From an uncultured Alphaproteobacteria bacterium (GTDB lineage Bacteria > Pseudomonadota > Alphaproteobacteria > UBA2966), in the NCBI GenBank assembly GCA_958295725.1, contig OY282368.1, positions 3,072,365 through 3,136,364 of the forward strand: DNA of 64,000 nt. The letters are read 5' to 3'. Below are positions 25,100 to 33,301 of the stretch, one piece after another. Under the pieces are notes generated by a model. It was not told the DNA's origin, did no database searches, and was given only the letters and a program-made list of their open reading frames with translations. Position 1 is the first letter of the stretch, and each line of letters opens with the position of its first letter. Position numbers and translations under genes: made by a program.

Positions 25100-25371
25100 C
25101 ACCCGAACTCCACGAAGCGCCGCACGCGCCGCGCGTGGAGCGCATGGCGGCGTCCGGCGGTCCATGCCCGCACCGCCCGGAACGCGGCGCCGAGCCGGTA
25201 TCCCCGGGCCTCCGCGACGCGGAACGCCGCCGCCGTCAGGACGACGGCCGCCGTGGTCCACCAGGCCGGAACGAACAGCCACAGCGTCATCGGGATCAGG
25301 AGTCTGGCGTCGATCATGTAGAAGCGGACCGGCCGCATGGTGTCGCGCCAGGGCGCGTTCGGGGCTTCCAT
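25099..25371 (-). CDS. traK: IcmT (TraK)-like small membrane protein
   Basis: 90 aa, with GGAGAGGAACAACG before the ATG. The layout is that of IcmT: WRDTMRPVRFYMIDARLLIP near the N-terminus, then hydrophobic MTLWLFVPAWWTTAAVVLTA and a basic C-terminus (RRHALHARRVRRFVEFG). IcmT is an 86-residue membrane protein required for Dot/Icm-mediated pore formation and egress; R64 TraK is its counterpart. Position directly after DotB agrees with R64 traJ-traK. Confidence 0.8.
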   Translation of the reverse strand: MEAPNAPWRDTMRPVRFYMIDARLLIPMTLWLFVPAWWTTAAVVLTAAAFRVAEARGYRLGAAFRAVRAWTAGRRHALHARRVRRFVEFG

Positions 25372-25386
25372 CGTTGTTCCTCTCCG

Positions 25387-26526
25387 TCATCGCTCGACGC
25401 TCTCCGCATGGAATTGAGGCATCGCGCCGGCCGCCGCCTGGATGCGCCGCAGGTCGCTCTCGAACATCCGGCCCTCGCGGCAGGCGCGTCCGGCGGCGGC
25501 CGCGAGGCCGTTGCCGGTGCGCGCCACGGCCTCGGCGATCCGCGCCGGCCAGCGCGCCTGGGGCTCCTCCAACAGCGCGGCCTTGAGGGCGCCGTCGAAG
25601 GCGAGCCACTCGCGGATGGCGGTCCGCCCGCCGCGCGGGTTCGGCGGCAGCATCTGCGTCACCACCAGGTTCATGACGTCGATCAGGGCCGCGCCGCGTT
25701 CGTGACGCTCCTCGGGCGGGAACTCGGCGAGCAGGCGGCGGACGGCGGCGGCGACGCCCACGGTGTGGGCGGTGGCGTAGACCGCGATCCCGTAGTCGGC
25801 GGCGCGGACGACCGCCTCGACGGTCTCCCGGTCGCGGGCCTCGCCGACCACCACGGCGGCCGGGCGGCGGCGCAGGCTGGAGCGCAGCCCCTCGGCGAAG
25901 CTCGGGAAGTGGCGCGGGATCTCGGAGGACGACATCAGCGCGCCGTCGCCGGCGACATGATCGAAGGTGAACTCGATGGGCGCCTCGTAGGACTGGATGC
26001 GGCCCGCCCCGCGTTCCAGCAGCCGGCGGGTGCCGGCGGCGAGCAGGGTGGACTTGCCGGAACCGGGCACGCCGGTGACCAGGACGAGGCCGCGGGGCGC
26101 GTCCCAGGCGGCGGCGACGCCGTCCTCGACGCCGAGGGCTTCGAGGGTCGGCGGCGCATCGGGCAGGACCCGCATGGCGAGGTCGATGCCGAAGCCGTGT
26201 CCGGCGAGCACGGGGGAGAGGTTGCAACGGAAGCGGCGGACGGCGCCCCGCGCCCGCGCCACGGCGTAGGAGCAGTCGACGGCGCGGCCCGAGCGCAGGA
26301 TGCCCTCGCCGGTGGCGTCGAAGACGCGCTCGGCAAGCCGTCCCATGGCCACGCCGTCGAGGACCGCGCCGGTGGCGCGGCGGAGGACGCCGTCGATCTC
26401 GACGAAGGCGGGCGCGCCGGTGCGGAAGGCGATGTCGGAGGCGCCGCGGTCGGCGGCCCACAGCAGGAAGCGGTCCAGTCCCTCGACGGGGAACGCGAAC
26501 GCCGCCTCTTCCCAACGATCGGTCAT
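25387..26526 (-). CDS. traJ: DotB (TraJ)-family secretion ATPase
   Basis: 379 aa. DotB is a PilT/VirB11-like hexameric ATPase at the cytoplasmic face of the channel. An N-terminal PAS-like domain has LLWAADRGASDIAFRTGAPA and EIDGVLRRATG. Walker A is GVPGSGKST (about 149-157), followed by IQSYEAPIEFTFDHV (Asp box), a Walker B region RRRPAAVVVGEARDRETVEA, the His box YATAHTVGVAAAVRRLL, and ALIDVMNLVVTQMLPP. All catalytic motifs are intact. It overlaps dotC by 4 nt, keeping the DotD-DotC-DotB order. Confidence 0.92.
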   Translation of the reverse strand: MTDRWEEAAFAFPVEGLDRFLLWAADRGASDIAFRTGAPAFVEIDGVLRRATGAVLDGVAMGRLAERVFDATGEGILRSGRAVDCSYAVARARGAVRRFRCNLSPVLAGHGFGIDLAMRVLPDAPPTLEALGVEDGVAAAWDAPRGLVLVTGVPGSGKSTLLAAGTRRLLERGAGRIQSYEAPIEFTFDHVAGDGALMSSSEIPRHFPSFAEGLRSSLRRRPAAVVVGEARDRETVEAVVRAADYGIAVYATAHTVGVAAAVRRLLAEFPPEERHERGAALIDVMNLVVTQMLPPNPRGGRTAIREWLAFDGALKAALLEEPQARWPARIAEAVARTGNGLAAAAGRACREGRMFESDLRRIQAAAGAMPQFHAESVER

Positions 26527-27329
26527 GGCGCCGCTCCCATCGGGAGCGCGCGCCACTCTTCGGGGCGGAGGTCGAAGCGCGCGCGCTCGCCGAGCGCGGC
26601 CACGGTCTCGTCGATCCGCAGCAGGCGGTCGTTCCCGCTCACGGCGGCGCGGTCGATGCGCAGGACCGGGGCCGAGACCATCCGCGCCAGATGCGCATGC
26701 CGCCAGCGCACGAGGCCCTCGAAGGCGCGATTGAGCCGGTCGAGATCGGCGGCGAACACGTCCTCGGCCAACGCGGTCCCGCGCGCCCAGCCGTCGCGGA
26801 GCCAGCCGCGCCAGAGGACGGTTTCCTCCGCGTCGCGGGGGAACAGCACCGAAGCCGGAGGCGCGGGTTCGGACCAGGCGCGGACGAGGAAGTCGCGCCA
26901 GTGCGGGGCCGCGCTCACGATGCGCTCCGGCTCCAGGATGCGCAGCACGCGGGAGGCCGTGGCGGCCCGGGTTCCGTCCCGTCCCAGCCGGAAGGCTCGG
27001 GAAGTCTCTCCGAGAACCGGCGGCATGACGGCGAAGCCGTGGACACGCAGCGTCAGGGCGCGGAAGCGGTAGACGGTGGACAGCCGGTCCGCGTGGCGCT
27101 CCAGCAGGCCCGCGATCTCCCAGCCGCGCCGGGCGAGGCCGGCCTGGGCGCCGAATCCCAAGGCCGCGGCGCGCATGGCGGCGCGGCGCTTCTCGCCGGC
27201 GAAGGCCGTCTCCGTCGCGCGCGGCGGCTCGATGGCGAGCAGGTCCTCGAGGGCCGGCGGCGCCCTGTCCTTGCCGAACGCGGGGTCGGCGCAAAGCAGG
27301 GCGGCGAGGAGAATCGCGTATCGGATCAT
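26523..27329 (-). CDS. dotC: DotC (TraI of IncI)-family outer-membrane core protein
   Basis: 268 aa with a signal peptide (residues 1-19). The mature part shows DotC motifs: AALGFGAQAGLARRGWEI, FRALTLRVHGFAVMPPVLGE, the ILEPERIVSAAPHWRDFL segment and a C-terminus with LRIDETVAALGERARFDLRP. DotC is normally a lipoprotein that targets DotH to the outer membrane. Here the only early Cys (LLAALLCADPAFG) is preceded by Leu, not by the small residue of a standard lipobox, so lipidation is uncertain. 4-nt overlaps link it to dotD and dotB. The name traI used for this protein in R64 is avoided because the relaxase already has it. Confidence 0.87.
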   Translation of the reverse strand: MIRYAILLAALLCADPAFGKDRAPPALEDLLAIEPPRATETAFAGEKRRAAMRAAALGFGAQAGLARRGWEIAGLLERHADRLSTVYRFRALTLRVHGFAVMPPVLGETSRAFRLGRDGTRAATASRVLRILEPERIVSAAPHWRDFLVRAWSEPAPPASVLFPRDAEETVLWRGWLRDGWARGTALAEDVFAADLDRLNRAFEGLVRWRHAHLARMVSAPVLRIDRAAVSGNDRLLRIDETVAALGERARFDLRPEEWRALPMGAAP

Positions 27330-27820
27330 GGGCCGTCCTCCGTCGCCGCCCAGTCGAGGCGCACGGCGCGCCGCCCGGCGTCGACCGTGAGCGTTCCGGC
27401 GGCACCCAGCTGCATGCCGGCATCGCGCAGAAGGTCGATCAGCGGCCGGTCCCGCGCCGCGACGGCGACGATCGCGGGCCGGACCGGGCGCGGCCCCGCG
27501 ACCGCGAAGCCGTAGCCGGCCCGCTCGGCGAGGGTCCCGGCCAGGGTCTCGACGGGGCCGATCCAGTCGAGCGTCGCCGTCCGCAGCAGTTCGGGCGGCG
27601 CGTCGCGGGGGGCCGGCGCAAGCGCATGGCCGTGTTCGTCCGACCGGATGCGGGCGAGCACGGTCAGCGCCGCTTCCGCCCGTTGCGCCGCTTCGACCAG
27701 CAGCGTCTCGGCCCGGCCGGGCATCGCCTCGCTCACGGGCGTCGTCCTGTCCGCTTCCAACGGCGCGCAGCCGGCGGCGAGCGCCGCCAGGAAGCAAACG
27801 ATGCGGAGCCGGCATCTCAT
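27326..27820 (-). CDS. traH: DotD (TraH)-family outer-membrane lipoprotein
   Basis: 164 aa with a lipoprotein signal (FLAALAAGC, Cys18). A short linker leads to an N0-like domain (about 80-160): TATLDWIGPVETLAGTLAER, AGYGFAVAGPRPVRPAIVAV, PLIDLLRDAGMQLG and the closing beta strands. Legionella DotD has this secretin-N0 fold and, with DotC, places DotH in the outer membrane. It is the first tra-type gene of the operon, directly after the pilus genes, exactly as in R64. Confidence 0.87.
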   Translation of the reverse strand: MRCRLRIVCFLAALAAGCAPLEADRTTPVSEAMPGRAETLLVEAAQRAEAALTVLARIRSDEHGHALAPAPRDAPPELLRTATLDWIGPVETLAGTLAERAGYGFAVAGPRPVRPAIVAVAARDRPLIDLLRDAGMQLGAAGTLTVDAGRRAVRLDWAATEDGP

Positions 27821-28980
27821 CGCACGGCCCCCGCGTCCTCGATCACCAGATGGCGGTTTGCCTCGTAGGCGGTGGCGACCAGGGACCGGCGCGTCGCCGA
27901 TCCGGACAGCAGCAGATCGACGGCCTCCAGGAACCGGCCTTCGAACGCCGCGTCGGCCCCGACGGCATAGGTCCGCGCCGGCTTCCAGACCACCGACCAG
28001 CCGGCGCGGGAAGCCCAGGACTCGAGGACGTCCCGCAAGGTCGGATGCAGCGCGCGGTCGATGGTCCAGGCGCCGGCTCCGGGTTCGGCCCGGGACAGCG
28101 CCGCGCGTTGTTCGACGTCCCAATGGCGGTGGAAGACGATGGCGCCGTCCCGCCATTCCCAGTCGTAGCCGCTCCGCGCGGCCACGGCGTCCAGCAGGCC
28201 GGGCAACGGGCCGGCGAAGGCGAGGCGCAGCGCCGGGGGATCGGGCAGCGCGGCCTCGCCGCCGGCGATGCGCGAAGGCCGTTCCTCGATCTCCACGGGC
28301 GCGCCGGCCAACGCCGCGATGCGCTTCGCGATCGCGGAAAACGATGCCGGCTCCGCGAGATCGAGGACCGCATCCTTCGCCGCGAGTTCGCCGGGGAGCG
28401 GCGGGCCGGAAGGCGCGAGTTCGGTCGCCGCGAGCGGGGGCGGCGGCAGTTCGACGATCGTCACCGCCGGGTCCGGCCGCGTCGCCGCCGACTCTTCCGC
28501 GGCGAGCGCCACCCCGGCGACGAGGCACAGGAACACGGTCATGGCGCCGGCGGCCATGCCGGGGCCGAGGGGGCAATAGCCGCGCCGGAAGGGGCGGCCG
28601 CGCCGGTATTGCAGGCAGGCCCGGTGAACCAGCGCGAACGCCGCGCCGATCAGCAGCGACCAGCCGAGGCCGAGGGGACCGAGGACGAACCCGAACCCGC
28701 CCAGCATCATCGCGTCGCCCGGGAACACCGGCCAGCGCCGGCGGGCGAGATGCGCGGCGAGGATCGGCAGGGCGATGACGAGGACGCCGAGCGCCGCGCC
28801 GGCGGCGGCGGTCCAGAGCGGTCTCGATCCACCCGATCCGAACAGGCGCCACGCCAGCCCGGCGCCCACCAGCGCCAGCACCAGGCGCGGATCGACGAGC
28901 GCGCGGCGCGCGTCCACCAGGGCGATCGCCGCCATCGCGGCGAGCACCAGGCTTACGAGAACGAGGTCGATCGCCGTCAT
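27817..28980 (-). CDS. Prepilin peptidase (PilU-like) fused to a TcpQ-type domain
   Basis: 387 aa from the ATG at 28980 (4-nt overlap). Residues 1-165 are an A24-type prepilin peptidase core of the short class: about five membrane segments with the two expected aspartates, Asp23 in ALVDARRALVDPRL and Asp89 in FPGDAMMLGGFGFVLGP. It would remove prepilin leaders (PilS, PilV) at the inner membrane. Residues 165-387 are periplasmic; two secretin-helper-like blocks are visible, the second TcpQ-like (WTIDRALHPTLRDVLESWAS, then GWSVVWKPARTYAV and FEGRFLEAVDLLLSG). R64 PilU has only the peptidase part. The join lacks any internal start with a ribosome-binding site, so a true fusion is likely. Confidence 0.78.
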   Translation of the reverse strand: MTAIDLVLVSLVLAAMAAIALVDARRALVDPRLVLALVGAGLAWRLFGSGGSRPLWTAAAGAALGVLVIALPILAAHLARRRWPVFPGDAMMLGGFGFVLGPLGLGWSLLIGAAFALVHRACLQYRRGRPFRRGYCPLGPGMAAGAMTVFLCLVAGVALAAEESAATRPDPAVTIVELPPPPLAATELAPSGPPLPGELAAKDAVLDLAEPASFSAIAKRIAALAGAPVEIEERPSRIAGGEAALPDPPALRLAFAGPLPGLLDAVAARSGYDWEWRDGAIVFHRHWDVEQRAALSRAEPGAGAWTIDRALHPTLRDVLESWASRAGWSVVWKPARTYAVGADAAFEGRFLEAVDLLLSGSATRRSLVATAYEANRHLVIEDAGAVR

Positions 28981-29435
28981 GGTCCGTTCCCTCCTTGAAT
29001 CTCGCCGGACACGTCCTCGCCGAAGGTCGCGGGCAGCAGCCGGCACCAGGGCTTCAGCGCCGGGTCGCGGCAGGGGGCGGCGGACAGCGCGGCCGGTGCG
29101 GCGCCGGTCCTGGCGCGTTCGCGGTTCCAGGCGAGCAGCGCGGCCTGGGCGTCGCGGACCGCCGCGAGGGTCTGGAGATCGCCCCGCAGGCGCTCCATCT
29201 CCGCGAGGGCCCGCGCCCTGGCTCTTGCCGCGTCGCCGGCACGCCCCATGTCCCCGGTCGCCGGCGGCCCGGCCCGGTCTTCGTCCCGGCCGCCCGGCGC
29301 CTCCAACGACAGGGGCAGCGGTCCCGCGCCCGTCGAATGGGGCGGTTCCTGCGCCCGGCAGGGCCAGGCCCAGACGAATGCGGCCAGCGCCGCCGCCAGG
29401 AGCATCGAATCCATCCTCCGTTCCATGGTCAGCAT
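28977..29435 (-). CDS. Secreted coiled-coil protein in the PilT slot, 152 aa
   Basis: Several ATGs are possible (29435, 29426, 29411); the first overlaps the upstream gene by 7 nt and is kept. A signal peptide is followed by a proline/glycine-rich spacer and then a helix of about 55 residues (ARALAEMERLRGDLQTLAAV, RDAQAALLAWNRERA) likely to form a coiled coil. Two cysteines, C122 and C131 (in APCRDPALKPWCRLLP), may pair. I do not recognise a family. R64 has the lytic transglycosylase PilT near this place; no such catalytic motif is present here. Probably a periplasmic pilus-assembly accessory. Confidence 0.6.
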   Translation of the reverse strand: MLTMERRMDSMLLAAALAAFVWAWPCRAQEPPHSTGAGPLPLSLEAPGGRDEDRAGPPATGDMGRAGDAARARARALAEMERLRGDLQTLAAVRDAQAALLAWNRERARTGAAPAALSAAPCRDPALKPWCRLLPATFGEDVSGEIQGGNGP

Positions 29436-30568
29436 CCCGTGCAGCTTCCGACGACGAGGCGGCCGAACCCGGCCCGCGCGGCGTCGATACGCCCGGTCGC
29501 CTGGACCTGTTGCGCCGTGGCGGACGCGGCCGAGACGCTCGTCGCCGTCACGGCGCGGGCCGTCACCCGGCCGCTCTGGAGGCCGGTCAGCCGGGCGCTT
29601 CCGGCGGCCACCGCGCCGGCGGCGCCGATCGAACCGGCCCGGACCGTCCCGGCGGCGGTCAGGCTCGCGGCCCGCAGCGCGTTCCGCACGGTCAGTCCGC
29701 CGGCCGAAGCCGCCCCGGTAATCCGCGCGGTCGCGGCGGCGACGTTGCCGGCGATCCCGGCCGCGCCCGCGACCCGGACGGCGCGGCCGACCACGAGATC
29801 GCGCGTCACCGTGAGCGCGCCGCCCACCGCGAGATCGCCGTCGAGCGTCAGGCTGTCGGCTTCGAGCGCGCCGGCGCCCGCGATACGGTTGCCGCCCAGG
29901 TCGAGGTCGGTCTCCATCCGGTTGAGGGCGGGGAACCCCGGCACGGCGATCCGGTAGAGCTGGTCGCCGAACACCGACTGGCGGTCGAGGCGGGCGAGGG
30001 CGGCCAGCGCCCGCGTCGCGGGCGCGCCCGCGAACGCCGTCCGGAAGGCGCTCACGTCGGCGTCGATCGTGGGGCCGGCGAGGCGCGCCGCCGCGTCCGG
30101 CGCCACCAGCCCCATCCGGGTTCGGCCCGCGGTCTCGAACAGCGCGGCGGAGGGAACGGCGGTATCGCCCGGGGCCACGGTCTGCGTCGCCAGCAGGTCG
30201 AAGCCGTCCGCGCCGGCCGCCAGGACCAGGACGCGATGCCCGCGCCCGAGCGCGTCGACCTCCGGGAACCCGGCGGGCAGGGAGCCGTCGGCGCGCAGAT
30301 CGGCGAGAGGGATCTCGACGGGGCCGTTGCGGGCGGCCGTCAGCAGATCGGTGAACCGGCCCTCGGCATGGCTCGCCGCGGCGTCCGCCAGCAGCGTCAG
30401 CTGGCGCCCGGCGAGGCGGGACTTCTCCTCCAGCAACCGGGTCTCGAATAAGGCCGCGGCGGCCATGACCATCGCGCCCAGCAGGCCCAGCGCGAGCAGC
30501 GAGCCGAAGAGACTCAGCCCCCGGCTCAGCCTCCGGCCGTGTCGCCGCCGGTTCAGCATCCGTCGCAT
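29429..30568 (-). CDS. pilV: PilV-like minor pilin/adhesin, second copy
   Basis: 379 aa from the ATG at 30568, overlapping the other PilV-like gene by 16 nt. The N-terminus is a prepilin leader, RRRHGRRLSRG, then LSLFGSLLALGLLGAMVMAA, the pilin helix. The middle has the PilV hallmark FPALNRMETDLDLGGNRIAG. The last 150 residues are a run of short Ala/Thr/Gly/Val repeats consistent with a beta-helical stalk, ending in SCTGC. In IncI plasmids PilV is the tip adhesin that recognises recipient lipopolysaccharide, with the C-terminus switched by the shufflon. No shufflon recombinase or inverted segments occur here. Glu5 of the mature pilin helix is replaced by Gly. Confidence 0.8.
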   Translation of the reverse strand: MRRMLNRRRHGRRLSRGLSLFGSLLALGLLGAMVMAAAALFETRLLEEKSRLAGRQLTLLADAAASHAEGRFTDLLTAARNGPVEIPLADLRADGSLPAGFPEVDALGRGHRVLVLAAGADGFDLLATQTVAPGDTAVPSAALFETAGRTRMGLVAPDAAARLAGPTIDADVSAFRTAFAGAPATRALAALARLDRQSVFGDQLYRIAVPGFPALNRMETDLDLGGNRIAGAGALEADSLTLDGDLAVGGALTVTRDLVVGRAVRVAGAAGIAGNVAAATARITGAASAGGLTVRNALRAASLTAAGTVRAGSIGAAGAVAAGSARLTGLQSGRVTARAVTATSVSAASATAQQVQATGRIDAARAGFGRLVVGSCTGC

Positions 30569-31647
30569 CGCGTCACCGTCATGGCGCCGCTCACGCGCGC
30601 TCGCGGGCCGTAGGCGCCGGTCGCGGCGATGCGCCGCGCCCGCAGGCGGCCGGTCACGGCCAGGGTCTCGCCTTCGAGCGAGCGGACCGACGACGCGCCG
30701 GTAATCGTGGCGGTCCCGGCCGCGGCGAGCGTGCCTGCGGTCAGGCGTCCCGAGGCTCGCAGCGCGGCGGCTTGCAGTCTGCCGCTCACGGCGGCGGAGC
30801 GGGTCCGAACCGCGCCCGCGACCCGGGCGCTCCCGACCAGCAGTTCGGCGGAGACGGCGAGGCCGGCCGCGTCGAGTTCGCCGGCCTCCAGGGACCGGGC
30901 GTCCAGGCGCGCGGCGTCCACGTCCGCGTCCACGGTCGCGCCGCCCGCCGCCGCGTCGCCGGAGACGGTCGCCGACAGCGCCGTCACGGCGCCCGCGTCG
31001 GCGAGGTCGCGGCCGCCGGCGTCGAGACCGGTCTCCATGCGGTTGAGCCACGGGCGTCCGGGCTGCGGGCGGCGGTAGAGCGTGTCGTCCCGGTAGCGGA
31101 TCCCGGCGTCCGCCGTGACGTAGAGGGCGTCGGCGGCGACGGGCCGGCCGAGCGCCCGTTCGATGGCCGGGAGGCGGACCGTCATCGGCGCCGCCGCGTC
31201 GCCCGCTTCGGCGACCGCCGCGAGGCCGGCGTCGAGCGCGCCTTCGCGCAGGGCCGGGAGCGCCCCGGCGCGGTCGGGTTCGAGCACGCCGAACGCCATC
31301 CCGACGCCGGCGCCGTCGTCCAGGATGCCGACCGCGAACGCGGCGTCCTTGCCGGAGCGGCCGGGCAGGCCCGGCGGGGCCGCGCCGAAGGCGCGCAGTT
31401 CGGCCGGGGTCAGCGCGAACCCCGTCCCGCCCGCGAGGCGGGCGGCGAAGTCGCGCTCCTGGCTCGCCCGATGCGCGGCCAGCACCCAGGCGGCGAAGGT
31501 CCGCCCGGTCTCGCGGTCGAGCGCGCGGCCCCGGGCCTCGTCGCGGGCGGTGTAGTGCGCCGCCAGGGCCGCGCCGGCGAGCGCCGCGAGCAGCAGCACC
31601 GCGACCAGGGCGCCCGCGCCGCGCCGGTATCGGCGAAGCGGTCTCAT
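30553..31647 (-). CDS. pilV: PilV-like minor pilin/adhesin, first copy
   Basis: 364 aa from the ATG at 31647, with a 4-nt overlap with pilS. A short basic leader (RPLRRYRRG) precedes a hydrophobic helix (ALVAVLLLAALAGAALAAH). The core domain contains RPWLNRMETGLDAGGRDLAD, matching the second copy. The C-terminus is again an Ala/Gly/Thr repeat stalk ending RCDGC. The two proteins have the same design but little identity outside the NRMET block and the C-x-G-C end, so the duplication is old. They may form alternative or paired tips that recognise different recipients. Confidence 0.78.
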   Translation of the reverse strand: MRPLRRYRRGAGALVAVLLLAALAGAALAAHYTARDEARGRALDRETGRTFAAWVLAAHRASQERDFAARLAGGTGFALTPAELRAFGAAPPGLPGRSGKDAAFAVGILDDGAGVGMAFGVLEPDRAGALPALREGALDAGLAAVAEAGDAAAPMTVRLPAIERALGRPVAADALYVTADAGIRYRDDTLYRRPQPGRPWLNRMETGLDAGGRDLADAGAVTALSATVSGDAAAGGATVDADVDAARLDARSLEAGELDAAGLAVSAELLVGSARVAGAVRTRSAAVSGRLQAAALRASGRLTAGTLAAAGTATITGASSVRSLEGETLAVTGRLRARRIAATGAYGPRARVSGAMTVTRCDGC

Positions 31648-32237
31648 CCGAAGGTGAACCCGATGTCGTTGGCGCCATCGCCGTCGTCGCAGTTGGCGGT
31701 GATCCGGGCCACGGTCACGGGCGCGTTCAGCACCGTCCCGTTGACGGTGAGCGACACGATCCCGGCGCGGGCGCGGGTGCGCCCGGCATAGGCGTCGCCC
31801 ATCGCCGCGCACACCTCGTCGTCCACGTCGGCGAAGGTGATGCGGAACCGGTTGGTGACGCCGCCCGGCCCGCCGAGCACGGTCACCAGACCGCCGAAGG
31901 GGTGGCGGATGCGCACCGCGCCGCCTTCCTCCGTCCGGGCGCCGTCGGGGATGCCGCCCCGCCGGTCGAGGATGGCGACCAGGTCGGTGTCGTTGCCATA
32001 GGTCGGCGCGCCGGCGTAGACGGTCTCGACGTTGGCCCGCAGCGTGTTCAGAAGCGTCAAGGCCTGCGTGCGGTTGGCCGACTCGCGGGCCGAGTTGTAG
32101 AGGCTCACGGCCCCGACGATGGTCACGGCCGCCAGCGTGAGCCCGAGCAGCACGCCGAACAGGCTGAAGCCGCGCCGGTAACGACGGCGGCGCAGGCGCG
32201 CGCAACGCATCGGAACGTTCCCCGATCCAGGTCTCAT
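31644..32237 (-). CDS. pilS: PilS-like major type IVb prepilin
   Basis: 197 aa; GAAGGGAG lies 8 nt before the ATG at 32237, the best ribosome-binding site in the pil region, as expected for an abundant subunit. A basic leader of 23 residues (or 14 from an internal Met) ends in RRG, then FSLFGVLLGLTLAAVTIVGA, the pilin helix. The globular part ends with two cysteines (VCAAMG and TANCDDG) that fit the C-terminal disulfide loop of IVb pilins. Glu at mature position 5 is Gly here. PilS would be processed by the downstream peptidase and assembled by PilQ and PilR into the thin conjugation pilus. Confidence 0.82.
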   Translation of the reverse strand: MRPGSGNVPMRCARLRRRRYRRGFSLFGVLLGLTLAAVTIVGAVSLYNSARESANRTQALTLLNTLRANVETVYAGAPTYGNDTDLVAILDRRGGIPDGARTEEGGAVRIRHPFGGLVTVLGGPGGVTNRFRITFADVDDEVCAAMGDAYAGRTRARAGIVSLTVNGTVLNAPVTVARITANCDDGDGANDIGFTFG

Positions 32238-32251
32238 GCGGCGTTCTCCCT

Positions 32252-33301
32252 TCAATGTCCGGCGGCCTGCCCGAGGATCGAGAACAGGGCGTCGATTCCG
32301 GTGGCCATGATCGCGGCGGCGGCGAGCAGCAGGACGCCGTTCAGCACCGCCGCCCGTGTCCGCAGCAGGTCGTCCGAGCGCGCCACCCAGCGCTCGACGA
32401 AGCGCGCGAGCTTGCGCTCCCACCCGGCGGTCCCGTCGAGGGCGGCGACGATGGGGACGAGCGACGGGTCCGGGAAGCCGTGGCCCGCCAGCGTCATGCT
32501 CCGGCCCAGGCCGGCGCCGCGCGCCATGAAGCGCTGGATCGCGCCGATCCGGTGGCGGGCGTAGGGCGAGGCCGGGCACTTCAGCGCCTCGAAGGCGCGG
32601 TCGTTCAGGTCGACGCCGGCGGCGAGGAACTCCAGGACCGCGAACAGGAAGGCCGAGCCGGTCAGCGTGCGATAGAACGAGAACGGCGGGATGCGGTCGA
32701 GCGCCGTCCGGCCGGGACCGGTCCAGGCGACGGTGGCCGCCGCGACGGCCGCGACGATGGCGGCGAGGATCGCGCCGAAGGCGAGCGGGTTGGCGTGGAG
32801 CCGGACGGAGGCGGCGCGGAACAGGCGCGCGCCGGTCCCCCATCGCTCGGGCGGGCTCACGGTCTCGATCGTCGGGATGAAGTGGCCGCCCGCCGCCCAC
32901 AGGAGGACGACCAGCCCGGCGGCCAGGACCAGCGGCATGGCGGTGGCCTTGCGCAGCGCCGAGACCTGCCGCTCCCGCAGCTCGGCCACCCGCGCGGCGG
33001 CGGCAAACAGGAGGCGCGCGTCGACGCGACCGTAGGCGTGGAAGATCATCGCCTCCGACGGCGGCAACCAACGCGCCACCGCTTCGGCGAACCGGTCCTC
33101 GGTCAGCGCCCGGCGCCAGCGTCGCAGCACGCGCGCCCGGGCCGCGCGGCCCTGGTCGCGGAACGCTTGCGCGGCCACGTCGAGGGCGCGCTCGAGCGGG
33201 AACTCCGCCTCCAGCAGGTCCGCCACGGTGCGGAAGCAGTCGATCCGCGCCGCCCGCCCGAATACGAACGCCGCCATGAGCCTGAACGCGATCCCGGTCA
33301 T
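32252..33301 (-). CDS. pilR: PilR-like inner-membrane platform protein (T2SSF family)
   Basis: 349 aa with two GspF/PilC-type repeats: cytoplasmic helices (FRTVADLLEAEFPLERALDV and, in the second repeat, FAVLEFLAAGVDLNDRAFEA) followed by membrane segments (about 125-145, 175-195 and 320-340). The final segment ends at a C-terminal ALFSILGQAAGH. This is the platform that converts PilQ ATP hydrolysis into pilin extrusion. It overlaps pilQ by 4 nt and lies 14 nt before pilS, the R64 order. Confidence 0.87.
   Translation of the reverse strand: MTGIAFRLMAAFVFGRAARIDCFRTVADLLEAEFPLERALDVAAQAFRDQGRAARARVLRRWRRALTEDRFAEAVARWLPPSEAMIFHAYGRVDARLLFAAAARVAELRERQVSALRKATAMPLVLAAGLVVLLWAAGGHFIPTIETVSPPERWGTGARLFRAASVRLHANPLAFGAILAAIVAAVAAATVAWTGPGRTALDRIPPFSFYRTLTGSAFLFAVLEFLAAGVDLNDRAFEALKCPASPYARHRIGAIQRFMARGAGLGRSMTLAGHGFPDPSLVPIVAALDGTAGWERKLARFVERWVARSDDLLRTRAAVLNGVLLLAAAAIMATGIDALFSILGQAAGH

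Noticed and set aside
29450..29800. Periodic short repeats that might be a shufflon
   Set aside because: They are Ala/Gly/Thr codons of the PilV stalk; no inverted recombination sites and no recombinase gene in the window.
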